5,678 bases of DNA from DASYSA01 sp036003885. Lineage in GTDB: Bacteria > Acidobacteriota > Blastocatellia > UBA7656. Below, piece after piece: positions 1-5,678 of this stretch. The translations under genes were made by a program, and so were the position numbers. The stretch covers positions 1 to 5,678 of the forward strand of contig DASYSA010000197.1 of the NCBI GenBank assembly GCA_036003885.1. The letters run 5' to 3'. Each line of letters opens with the position of its first letter. Position 1 is the stretch's first letter. A model generated the notes under the pieces. The model worked only from the letters and a program-made list of their open reading frames with translations. It was not told where the DNA came from and did not search any database.

Positions 1-768
1 GGAACCGTTAATCGGCACGTCGAAGACCACCCGCATCACCGTCAATACTGTGCACGTTTCAAAGAAGCCGATCAGACCGTATGGCACCAGCTTGCCCAGC
101 ATGAGCCCAAAGGGTCTGATCGGACTTACCAGCAGTTGGTCGAGCGTCCCCTGCTCTCGCTCGCGCACTATTGAAAATGCCGTCAGCAGCGTGGTGACCA
201 CCTGAAGGATGATTGCCACCAGCCCCGGCACCATGAAGTTCGCTGACCTCGAGTCGGGATTGAAGAGGACCTTAGGACGGACGTCGATGGGAAACTCGAC
301 GCCTGTCCGACCGAATCGTGTTGATAGCCGATCAATGGATTCCCGAAGCCCAACTGAGGTGGAAATCGTCAGGCTCTGCGTTGCAATGCTGGAATCGGAC
401 CCGTCTATCAGAACAAGCACCGAAGCCTGCCGCCCCCCTGCAAGTCGATCCGAGTAGTCGGACGGTATCTTGATCCCGACCTTTACTCTGCCCGCGACGA
501 TAGCCTCGTTCAGTTCTTCGTCAGAATTGACGTATTGAGAGACGCGAAAGTAGTCGGTATTCTCGAACGCGGCGATCAACTCGCGAGCCTCGCGCCGCCG
601 GTCCATGTCGTAGACGGCCGTTTTGATGTTGCGTACGTCGGTGTTGATCGCATAGCCGAAGATCAGGAGCTGGAGCATAGGCACGATCAGCATCAGCACG
701 AGCGTCAGGGGATCGCGGCTGACCTGAATGATCTCTTTATAGAAGATTGACCAGAATCCTCTGAACAT
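1..768 (-). CDS. ABC-2 type transporter permease, YbhS-like (3' end cut by window)
   Basis: Inner-membrane subunit of a drug/export ABC transporter of the ABC-2 class. Only the first 256 residues are visible; the frame is open to position 1, and YbhS-type permeases are about 370-380 residues, so about a third is missing. Visible in order: a cytoplasmic start with KEIIQVSRDP (residues 11-20), a first membrane helix at about 21-41 ending in FGYAIN, a large external domain at about 45-175 with VLIDGSDS (119-126), a second helix at about 178-200 (MVPGLVAIILQVVTTLLTAF), the cytoplasmic coupling segment REREQGTLDQLLVSPI (202-217), and a third helix from about 222. This is the layout I remember for E. 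coli YbhS/YbhR. The ATG at 768 is 2 bases after the ATPase stop, with a GGGAA Shine-Dalgarno at 775-779 inside the ATPase 3' end, so translation is probably coupled. The substrate cannot be read from the sequence. Confidence 0.93.
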   Translation of the reverse strand, partial: MFRGFWSIFYKEIIQVSRDPLTLVLMLIVPMLQLLIFGYAINTDVRNIKTAVYDMDRRREARELIAAFENTDYFRVSQYVNSDEELNEAIVAGRVKVGIKIPSDYSDRLAGGRQASVLVLIDGSDSSIATQSLTISTSVGLRESIDRLSTRFGRTGVEFPIDVRPKVLFNPDSRSANFMVPGLVAIILQVVTTLLTAFSIVREREQGTLDQLLVSPIRPFGLMLGKLVPYGLIGFFETCTVLTVMRVVFDVPINGS

Positions 769-770
769 AG

Positions 771-1718
771 TCACTTCCCATTTTTCCCCTGGCTTCTGGT
801 TAGGGAAACAAATACGTCCTCCAGAGAAGGCCGCGTCGGAACGACCTCGACGTTGGTAATGCCGATGCCGGCTAACGTCTCCCGAATCCGCTCGGTAGCC
901 TGCTCGGCGTCCATCAGAAGGTGAATCGACTGCCCGAAAATCGTCGCGTCCCGCACGTAAGGTGCTCGCTTCAATTCGGCAAGCGCGACGGTGGTGTTTG
1001 GACAGGTCACCTCAATCCACTTCGCTTCCGCCGGATTCACCTCAGGCAGTCGCTTCAGCTCGTCGGGCTCTCCGTATGTAATCAATCGGGAGTTGTAGAT
1101 GTAGCCGACGCGCGAACAACGTTCGGCCTCGTCCATGTAATGCGTCGTGACGAACAAGGTCATTCCCTCGCTTGAGAGCTGAAAGAAGAGATCCCATAGC
1201 TCTCGCCGGGCGACCGGGTCAATGCCTGCCGTCGGCTCGTCCAGAAAGACAATTCGGGGCTCGTGCGCCAGTGCGCACGCCAACGACAGTCTCTGCTTCC
1301 AGCCGCCGGAAAGCATTCCCGCCCGGCGATCCATGAATGGCTCGATGTGCGTCAGCTCGATTACCGCTTCACGCCTGCGCCGGAGGTGTTCGCCCTTCAA
1401 GCCATAGACATGTGCGTAGAAGTTTATGTTCTCCCACACGGTGAGGTCTCGATAGAGACTGAATTGCTGGGACATGTAACCGATCGTTTGGCGGATCTCC
1501 TCGGTCTCCTTTTGTATATCGAACCCGGCCACCCGAGCCGATCCCGCGGTAGGAGTGAGAAGGCCGCACAGCATTCGAATGATAGTGGATTTACCAGAAC
1601 CATTTGGACCCAGAAAGCCGAAGATCTCCCCCCCTTCCACAGAAAAACTGACGCCGTCAACTGCTGTGAAGCGGCCAAACTTCTTCGTTAGATGGTCGAT
1701 TTCGATTGCAGCCGTCAT
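771..1718 (-). CDS. ABC transporter ATP-binding protein, YbhF-like, single domain
   Basis: Cytoplasmic ATPase that powers the ABC-2 permease encoded next to it. The 315 residues contain a full nucleotide-binding domain: Walker A GPNGSGKST (37-45), Q-loop glutamine at about 84 in YMSQQFSLY, signature LSGGWKQR (136-143), Walker B IVFLDEP (156-162) with catalytic Glu161, D-loop AGIDP (164-168) and H-loop His193. The tail after about 220 ends in SLEDVFVSLT (about 299-308), usual for ATPases paired with ABC-2 permeases. The tryptophan in LSGGW and the short Q-loop motif resemble the YbhF group. E. coli YbhF is a fusion of two ATPase domains (about 580 residues); this protein has only one and would act as a homodimer. 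The ATG is 9 bases after the HlyD stop; the likely Shine-Dalgarno (GAGGTGA) overlaps that stop. All catalytic motifs are intact. Confidence 0.97.
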   Translation of the reverse strand: MTAAIEIDHLTKKFGRFTAVDGVSFSVEGGEIFGFLGPNGSGKSTIIRMLCGLLTPTAGSARVAGFDIQKETEEIRQTIGYMSQQFSLYRDLTVWENINFYAHVYGLKGEHLRRRREAVIELTHIEPFMDRRAGMLSGGWKQRLSLACALAHEPRIVFLDEPTAGIDPVARRELWDLFFQLSSEGMTLFVTTHYMDEAERCSRVGYIYNSRLITYGEPDELKRLPEVNPAEAKWIEVTCPNTTVALAELKRAPYVRDATIFGQSIHLLMDAEQATERIRETLAGIGITNVEVVPTRPSLEDVFVSLTRSQGKNGK

Positions 1719-1727
1719 CTCGCTTTT

Positions 1728-2864
1728 TCACCTCGGGATGAGAACATCTGCGGCCATACCCGCGCGAAGCCTCCGCTGAGTGTTGTCGAGTCTCAAGCGC
1801 ACGCTAAAGACCATGTGGGTTCGCTCTTCACGAGTCTGAACGTTGCGCGGCGTGAATTCGCCGCGGCTGGCTATTTGCTCGACGCGCCCCGAGAAGCTCT
1901 CGTTCGGGAAGCTGTCTACGTGAACCGAGACCTCTTTCCCCAACTGCACATAACCGAGCTCGGGCTCAGGCACAAACACACGAACCCACAGCCGATCCAC
2001 CTCGACGAGAGTGGCGACCGGTGAGCTGGGAGTGATCAGATCGCCCGGCCTCACCTGCAGGACCTCCACAGATGCATTGGCGGGCGACTTCACGTCGAGT
2101 TCGGCCAGTTGAGGCAGGATCCCATCAAGCGTTGCTCGTGCAAGATCAAGTTGCGCGCGTGCCGCCTGGACATCCTCCTTGCGTGCGCCCCGCTCGACCA
2201 GTTCCTTGCGAGCGGCAGCCTGCTTATAGAGCTGCTCGGCGCGCGCGATCTCCTCTGGTCGGGTGCCTGCCTGAAGCAGCGCGAGCCGGTCACGAGCAGC
2301 TTCCCGCTGGGCGGAAGCGCGATCGAAGGAAGCCTTTGCGTTGTCGTAATCCTGCCGCGAGGCGATCCCGCCTGCCACGAGCTGCTCGATACGGGTGAGG
2401 CTTACCCTGGCGACCTCGTAGTCGGCTTCGGCGGCTTTCAGATCGGCTCGCGCCACATCGATCTCCTGGCTGCGCGGTCCGTGTTGCGCCTGCTCGAGGG
2501 CCATGCGGGCCGCTTCAGCCTGGGCCCTGGCCTCCGCGATCTCTTCGGGCCGTGACAAATTGAGAGTCTTTTGGAGATTCGACTCAGCCTGGGCAACGGA
2601 CGCCTGGGCTTCCGACCGTTTGGCCTCCAGATCGTACGCCTCGAAACGAATCAAGGGTTGGCCTTCGCTCACATCCTGGCCCTCCTTCACGAGAACGGCA
2701 GCGACTCGGCCGCCCACCTTCGAACCGACATGTATCTCGTCCGCTTCGACCGTTCCGGAGAGCACCAACCGGTTGGCCGGCTCGCGGGAGCTGAGGTACT
2801 TCCAGGTGGCCGCGACCGCCACCAGCACCACGACGATCACGGCTATGAAGATCGTTCTTCTCAT
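1728..2864 (-). CDS. HlyD/YbhG-family periplasmic adaptor (membrane fusion protein)
   Basis: Adaptor that links an inner-membrane ABC exporter to an outer-membrane channel. The 378 residues show an N-terminal signal anchor (about 4-22, IFIAVIVVVLVAVAAT) with no lipobox cysteine, a first lipoyl half (about 36-75, VGSKVGGRVAAVLVKEGQDV), a long alpha-helical hairpin (about 78-250) rich in Ala, Glu, Arg and Gln with its turn near GGIASRQDYDNAK (165-177), a second lipoyl half (about 256-285, VLQVRPGDLITPSSPVATLV) and a beta-barrel domain (about 290-378). Motifs of the form R-x-x-E-[ED]-[IV], with slight variants, recur at residues 105, 131, 202 and 228, as in YbhG-type adaptors. The ATG overlaps the regulator stop codon as ATGA, with AGAAGG at 2872-2877, so the gene is probably translated with the regulator. 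The hairpin implies a TolC-like partner, which is not in the window. Confidence 0.95.
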   Translation of the reverse strand: MRRTIFIAVIVVVLVAVAATWKYLSSREPANRLVLSGTVEADEIHVGSKVGGRVAAVLVKEGQDVSEGQPLIRFEAYDLEAKRSEAQASVAQAESNLQKTLNLSRPEEIAEARAQAEAARMALEQAQHGPRSQEIDVARADLKAAEADYEVARVSLTRIEQLVAGGIASRQDYDNAKASFDRASAQREAARDRLALLQAGTRPEEIARAEQLYKQAAARKELVERGARKEDVQAARAQLDLARATLDGILPQLAELDVKSPANASVEVLQVRPGDLITPSSPVATLVEVDRLWVRVFVPEPELGYVQLGKEVSVHVDSFPNESFSGRVEQIASRGEFTPRNVQTREERTHMVFSVRLRLDNTQRRLRAGMAADVLIPR

Positions 2865-2877
2865 CGAGTCACCTTCT
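2861..2877 (-). promoter_or_regulatory. Coupled stop/start (ATGA) with Shine-Dalgarno for the HlyD gene
   Basis: Read on the minus strand, AGAAGG (2877-2872) lies 7 bases before an ATG whose last two bases are part of the regulator's TGA stop. This fixes the HlyD start and suggests that regulator and adaptor are translated from one mRNA. That the two are coupled is an inference from the overlap. Confidence 0.75.
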
Positions 2878-3556
2878 TTGAACCCCGGTTGGCCCGTCGC
2901 TTTCCTGATAGCGCGCCGCGCGTCGCGTTCGGGGAGGCCGGCTGCCGCTGCCTTGCTCCATCCAGGAAGAGGCTCACTGTATGATCCGCGACTCGCTTGA
3001 CGAATTTCTCATCGTAGCGCTCTCGCCCCTGCACGACCGAGATCAGGGGCTGGGCGATCTGAAATATCAATATCATGCCTATGAGGCTTATTGGCGCCAG
3101 GTCGACATCGATCGGAAACAGCTCCTTTCTGCGCACACCCTGTCTCATCCACTCGCGCGCGATAGAGTAGTTGGTGAGAAAGGTCGGGGCCATTTCCTTA
3201 AGGTGGGGCCCGCCGGCGAGGAGTTCGCGATGCAGTATGCGAGCAAGGTCCGGATGGCTGAAGATGTAGGACGCATAGGCATGCACGAACTCGGATAGTC
3301 TCTCATCGGCGCTTTCAGCGCTCGAGACAGCATTGAGCAATTTGGCGCGGATGTCGGCAGCGGCGGTCTCGATGATGTTGTGGTAGAGGCCCTCTTTGCT
3401 GCCGAAATAGTAGTGAATCATGGCGCCGTTCACTCCGGCGGCCCGGGCAATGTCGCGGATTGCAGCGCCCGAGTACCCGCGTGCTGCAAACAACTGCTCC
3501 GCCGCCCTCACTATCCTGCCGGGCACTTGCGGATCAATTGTCTTACGTCGAGCCAT
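2861..3556 (-). CDS. TetR/AcrR-family transcriptional regulator
   Basis: DNA-binding repressor, first gene of the exporter operon and most likely its autoregulator. The N-terminal domain of the 231-residue protein is typical: helix 1 IVRAAEQLFAARGYSG (15-30), helix-turn-helix AAIRDIARAAGVNGAMIHYYFGSK (31-54), then EGLYHNII. The C-terminal ligand-binding part (about 60-200) is all-helical and divergent, as usual in this family, so the inducer cannot be predicted. The place ahead of ybhG-, ybhF- and ybhS-like genes matches E. coli CecR (YbiH), but the C-terminal half does not look like CecR as I remember it, so I give no symbol. The last 30 residues (202-231) are Arg/Lys-rich and probably disordered. 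The ATG at 3556 has GAGG 5 bases upstream (3562-3565). The stop overlaps the next ATG by 4 bases. Confidence 0.95.
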   Translation of the reverse strand: MARRKTIDPQVPGRIVRAAEQLFAARGYSGAAIRDIARAAGVNGAMIHYYFGSKEGLYHNIIETAAADIRAKLLNAVSSAESADERLSEFVHAYASYIFSHPDLARILHRELLAGGPHLKEMAPTFLTNYSIAREWMRQGVRRKELFPIDVDLAPISLIGMILIFQIAQPLISVVQGRERYDEKFVKRVADHTVSLFLDGARQRQPASPNATRGALSGKRRANRGSKKVTR

Positions 3557-3561
3557 ATCAG

Positions 3562-3565
3562 CCTC
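3562..3565 (-). promoter_or_regulatory. Ribosome binding site of the TetR-family gene
   Basis: On the minus strand GAGG stands 5 bases before the ATG at 3556 and supports that start. The AT-rich palindrome lies immediately upstream, so a repressor bound there would sit between the promoter and this site. Confidence 0.65.
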
Positions 3566-3568
3566 GAA

Positions 3569-3586
3569 TTAATTAATTAAACGTTT
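3569..3586 (-). promoter_or_regulatory. Candidate TetR-family operator (AT-rich palindrome)
   Basis: TTAATTAATTAA (3569-3580) is a perfect 12-base palindrome. It runs straight into a second perfect palindrome, AAACGTTT (3579-3586). Such an AT-only block stands out against the GC-rich surroundings. It lies between the predicted -10 box and the regulator's start codon, where TetR-type repressors often bind to block their own operon. Symmetry and position are seen directly; binding by the adjacent regulator is inferred, and which palindrome forms the core is unclear. Confidence 0.5.
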
Positions 3587-3593
3587 GATGAAT

Positions 3594-3622
3594 AGCCTAT
3601 CGATCGTTCCAGGATGAGTCAA
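3594..3622 (-). promoter_or_regulatory. Predicted sigma-70-type promoter of the regulator-exporter operon
   Basis: On the minus strand a -35 box TTGACT (3622-3617, five of six to TTGACA) is followed after 17 bases by TAGGCT (3599-3594, three of six to TATAAT). Transcription would start near 3586-3588, about 30 bases before the regulator's ATG. The -35 box and spacing are good and the -10 box is weak, as is common for regulated promoters. Confidence 0.45.
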
Positions 3623-3631
3623 GGCCGGAAA

Positions 3632-3659
3632 TTGTCCGTGATCCGTTGTCCGTTGTCAG
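3632..3659. repeat. Heptanucleotide tandem repeat, four units
   Basis: Four consecutive 7-base units are visible: TTGTCCG (3632-3638), TGATCCG (3639-3645), TTGTCCG (3646-3652) and TTGTCAG (3653-3659). Two are identical and the other two differ from these by two bases and one base. The block lies between the murJ 3' end and the operon promoter, just upstream of the -35 box. It resembles the short tandemly repeated heptamer families known from cyanobacteria and seen in other environmental bacteria. No function is evident. Confidence 0.7.
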
Positions 3660-3680
3660 TCGGAGTGTTGCGATTCCGAC
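3659..3680. other. Small inverted repeat (hairpin) without T-tract
   Basis: GTCGGAGT (3659-3666) can pair with ATTCCGAC (3673-3680) over 8 base pairs, including one G-T pair, around a 6-base loop. It could form in the RNA of a murJ read-through transcript about 160 bases after the murJ stop. No run of T follows on the minus strand, so I do not call it an intrinsic terminator. Confidence 0.4.
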
Positions 3681-3740
3681 ACCGTTGTCTGCCGGGAGTA
3701 TTTACGGCGACTCTCTCGAAGGAGACTTCACCGCCCAGCA

Positions 3741-3770
3741 GCAAAGGCCGCAGAGGTTACACAGAGGAAA
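3741..3770. repeat. Degenerate GCAGAGG/ACAGAGG intergenic repeat
   Basis: Three similar units follow each other: GCAAAGGCC (3741-3749), GCAGAGGTT (3750-3758) and, after two bases, ACAGAGGAA (3761-3769). From memory, runs of CGCAGAGG and CACAGAGG occur between genes in many copies in several environmental bacterial genomes. Here it sits about 70 bases downstream of murJ. Only one short array is visible, so dispersal through the genome is assumed. The stretches beside it (3681-3740 and 3771-3838) hold nothing I recognise. Confidence 0.5.
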
Positions 3771-3838
3771 ATAGCTCTTCATGACGCTCGCGCTCCTGCG
3801 GCAACACAGCTTTCGCAGAGTTCTGTTCCCGCGTCGAA

Positions 3839-5545
3839 CTAGGGTCGTAGAGGCCTGAAGAACCGGCCGCCGATCGCATTAAGTGCCATCCTCAGCTCGC
3901 GGACGCCCAATATCCGCGAAGCAAAGTAGAACGCTATTGCGCCTGCTCCGACCGAGACTGCGACTTGAAGCGAGCGGCCCGCGAGGTTTGCAGGTAACCA
4001 GCTGCCAAGGGAACGGCTGAGCGCCCAGCAAACGACGGCCATCAAGGCCGACGCAAAAAGTATCTTCGCGACCGCGGTAGCGGTCTTGCGTCCTTCAATA
4101 CCTCCAATCCTTCGCCGCATCAGCGCATAGAGCAGCAGGAAGTTGAGCACCGCCACCATTGAGGTAGACAACGCCAAACCTCGTTCTTGAAGCACGCCGA
4201 CCAGCCACCAGTTCATGAGGAGGTTCACACCAATTGATCCAAGGCTGATTGCCATCGGTGTGCGCGCGTCCCCCAACGCATAGAACGCCGGCGCCAGTAT
4301 TTTCACAGCGGAGTAGCCGGCGAGACCGACAGCATAAAAACCCAGCGCGGCAGCCGTATGATCCGTATCGGTGCTTGTGAATACGGTCCCGTGCTCATAG
4401 AGCAGCGCTACGATGGGGCGACCTAATACGATAAGGCCAACTGCAGATGGAATGGTTAACACGAAGGCCAGCCTGATCGAACCTGCCAGCGTCTCTTTGA
4501 ATTCGCTGCTGTTCTCGAGAGCCGCGCTCCTCGAGATCGATGGTAGCGTAGCGGTAGCGATCGCAACGCCGAATACGCCGATCGGGAACTGCATGAAGCG
4601 AAAAGCGTAACTGAGCCAGGCTACTGCGCTCGGAATACTCGAGGCGAAACTGCTGTTGACCATTACATTGACTTGAACTGCCGCCGCCCCGATAACAGCA
4701 GGTCCCATAAGCCGGAATACCCGTCTAACTCCAGGGTCGCTGAACGACAGTACAGGACGAAAGCGAAACCCGGCCCGCAGCAGGCTTGGCCACTGTACTG
4801 CATACTGCAGGAAGCCCCCGATCAACACACCATAGGCCATGCCGATGATGCCATCGCGGGGATTCTCTTTGATAGCGGTTATGGGATGTGTGGGATCCGT
4901 CATCAGCGCCGCGAATACAAGCCCGCCCACGATCGATCCTATGTTGAAGAACGAAGACGACATTGCAGGGATGCCGAATCGTCCTCGGGCATTGAGCACC
5001 CCCATCGCCTGAGCGGCCAGCGCAACCAGCAGGATGAACGGCATCATGATGCGAGTGAGGTATACAGTGTCTTCGAACTTATTTGGTATCGCCTTATAAC
5101 CGGAGGCGAGGAAGCCTACGATCTGGTTAGTGAAGATCATGCCGAGCACAACCACCGCGCCGAGTATAACGACCAGCGTGGTCGCAACGAGGTTTGACAA
5201 CCGAAATGCTTCTCGCTCGTCCTTTTTGACCAGGTACTCTGAGAACACGGTGACGAATGCGCTCGACAGCGCGCCTTCGGCGAAGAGATCCCGGAGCAGA
5301 TTCGGAATTCGAAACGCCATCACATAGGCATCGACCGCGTAGCTCCTGGACGCGCCGAAAAAGTAGGCGAAGACCATCTCGCGCACCAGGCCGAACATCC
5401 GGCTGGCCATCACAGCGAGGCTTACGATGCCTGCCGATCGCGCGACTCCCGCCGATGCTCCGCTCGGCTGAATGCGAGCGGCCGATTTGTCGTTGTTGCT
5501 CCCGCCGGCGACGTTGCCATCGGTCATCTCGGTTTCCCGGTGCAT
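3839..5545 (-). CDS. murJ: Lipid II flippase MurJ (MviN family)
   Basis: Inner-membrane protein that moves the peptidoglycan precursor lipid II to the outer face of the membrane. The 568 residues show about 14 hydrophobic segments in the MOP-superfamily pattern. The family's N-terminal block is clear: ASRMFGLVRE (47-56), VDAYVMAFRIPNLLRDLFAEGALSSAF (71-97). Aligned by eye with E. coli MurJ, Arg49, Arg55, Asp72, Arg85 and Arg316 match the functionally important Arg18, Arg24, Asp39, Arg52 and Arg270. Further family blocks are YAFRFMQFPIGVFGVAIATATLPSIS (313-338) and APAFYALGDARTPM (418-431). E. coli MurJ has 511 residues; the excess is a hydrophilic N-terminal tail of about 35 residues, a polar loop at about 216-232 and the C-terminal part. 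The ATG at 5545 has only a weak Shine-Dalgarno; Met7 (ATG at 5527), preceded by GGGAAA, is an equally plausible start. It looks monocistronic, 282 bases before the next gene. Confidence 0.96.
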   Translation of the reverse strand: MHRETEMTDGNVAGGSNNDKSAARIQPSGASAGVARSAGIVSLAVMASRMFGLVREMVFAYFFGASRSYAVDAYVMAFRIPNLLRDLFAEGALSSAFVTVFSEYLVKKDEREAFRLSNLVATTLVVILGAVVVLGMIFTNQIVGFLASGYKAIPNKFEDTVYLTRIMMPFILLVALAAQAMGVLNARGRFGIPAMSSSFFNIGSIVGGLVFAALMTDPTHPITAIKENPRDGIIGMAYGVLIGGFLQYAVQWPSLLRAGFRFRPVLSFSDPGVRRVFRLMGPAVIGAAAVQVNVMVNSSFASSIPSAVAWLSYAFRFMQFPIGVFGVAIATATLPSISRSAALENSSEFKETLAGSIRLAFVLTIPSAVGLIVLGRPIVALLYEHGTVFTSTDTDHTAAALGFYAVGLAGYSAVKILAPAFYALGDARTPMAISLGSIGVNLLMNWWLVGVLQERGLALSTSMVAVLNFLLLYALMRRRIGGIEGRKTATAVAKILFASALMAVVCWALSRSLGSWLPANLAGRSLQVAVSVGAGAIAFYFASRILGVRELRMALNAIGGRFFRPLRP

Positions 5546-5623
5546 TCAGGTTGCTCTTGAGTGATGTGATTGCCCGACAGGTTAGTAGACTCGCTGTACG
5601 CCCTCGATGGCTTCATCGCGATG

Positions 5624-5629
5624 ATTCTA
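5624..5629 (-). promoter_or_regulatory. Possible -10 box upstream of murJ
   Basis: On the minus strand TAGAAT (5629-5624) matches five of six bases of TATAAT, about 80 bases before the murJ ATG at 5545. No good -35 hexamer stands 16-18 bases upstream, so this is a weak call. Nothing else is recognisable in the region 5546-5652. Confidence 0.3.
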
Positions 5630-5652
5630 TCCTATTTTCCAGCAGGGAGAGA

Positions 5653-5678
5653 AGTGCTGAGGGAAGTACTGAGTACTG
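5653..5678. repeat. Heptanucleotide repeat AGTACTG/AGTGCTG at window edge
   Basis: AGTGCTG (5653-5659), then a 5-base AGGGA (5660-5664), then AGTACTG twice in tandem (5665-5671 and 5672-5678). The array runs to the last base of the window and may continue. The unit length of 7 equals that of the repeat on the other side of murJ, but the unit sequence differs. It lies upstream of the possible murJ promoter. Confidence 0.6.

Noticed and set aside
1263..1691. Open frame of 142 codons on the plus strand, opposite the ABC ATPase.
   Set aside because: It overlaps intact Walker A, signature and Walker B codons of the opposite strand and shows no domain of its own.
2109..2555. Open frame of 148 codons on the plus strand, opposite the HlyD-family gene.
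   Set aside because: It is fully antisense to a clear coding gene, has no recognisable domain and an Arg/Leu/Gly-rich composition as expected from the complement of GC-rich codons.
1..3556. The regulator-exporter cluster, considered as a novel biosynthetic or defence system.
   Set aside because: Every gene fits the known ybhGFSR-like ABC-2 efflux layout; no biosynthetic, toxin or nuclease gene is present.
3632..3770. Repeats in the murJ-regulator gap, considered as a CRISPR array or attachment site.
   Set aside because: Units are only 7-10 bases and directly adjacent with no spacers; there is no tRNA, integrase or insertion sequence nearby.
3796..3818. CTGCG/CGCAG inverted repeat just after murJ, considered as its terminator.
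   Set aside because: Only 5 base pairs with a 13-base loop and no T-tract on the minus strand.
4673..5197. Open frame of 174 codons on the plus strand, opposite murJ.
   Set aside because: Its low-complexity, charged product (rich in His, Arg, Glu, Asp) is what the complement of a membrane-protein gene gives; no family is recognisable.

Overview
All five genes in this window lie on the minus strand and read right to left. The sequence is moderately GC-rich, with standard codons, bacterial Shine-Dalgarno sites and tightly packed genes, so it is a bacterial chromosomal segment. A cell with a MurJ lipid II flippase makes peptidoglycan. The intergenic DNA carries heptanucleotide tandem repeats and a CGCAGAGG/CACAGAGG-type repeat. 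From memory, such repeats are common in environmental lineages such as Acidobacteriota and Cyanobacteria. An acidobacterium-like soil bacterium is my tentative guess; the sequence does not prove it.

Right part (3839-5678): a complete MurJ/MviN-family gene (5545 to 3839) with the key arginines and the aspartate of the family. Its roughly 130-base upstream region holds a possible -10 box and, at the window edge, AGTACTG-type heptamer repeats. 

Middle (3557-3838): a 282-base gap with no gene. From left to right it holds a Shine-Dalgarno site, an AT-rich palindrome, a reasonable sigma-70-type promoter reading left, four heptamer repeats, a small hairpin, about 60 bases with nothing recognisable, a degenerate CAGAGG repeat, and a last stretch with nothing convincing. 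I see no strong terminator for murJ.

Left part (1-3556): a compact operon made of a TetR/AcrR-family regulator, a HlyD-family periplasmic adaptor, an ABC ATPase and an ABC-2 permease cut by the window edge. Junctions are 4 bases of overlap, 9 bases apart and 2 bases apart. The order matches the E. coli cecR-ybhG-ybhF-ybhS(-ybhR) efflux operon, so a second permease probably follows beyond position 1. The adaptor, ATPase and permease(s) would form an inner-membrane exporter working with an outer-membrane channel. The regulator probably represses its own operon from the palindrome just downstream of the predicted start of transcription.

Nothing here amounts to a clearly undescribed system. The points most worth a second look are the candidate autoregulatory operator, the mirror-symmetric motif in the adaptor hairpin, the half-size ATPase compared with YbhF, and the heptamer repeats on both sides of murJ.
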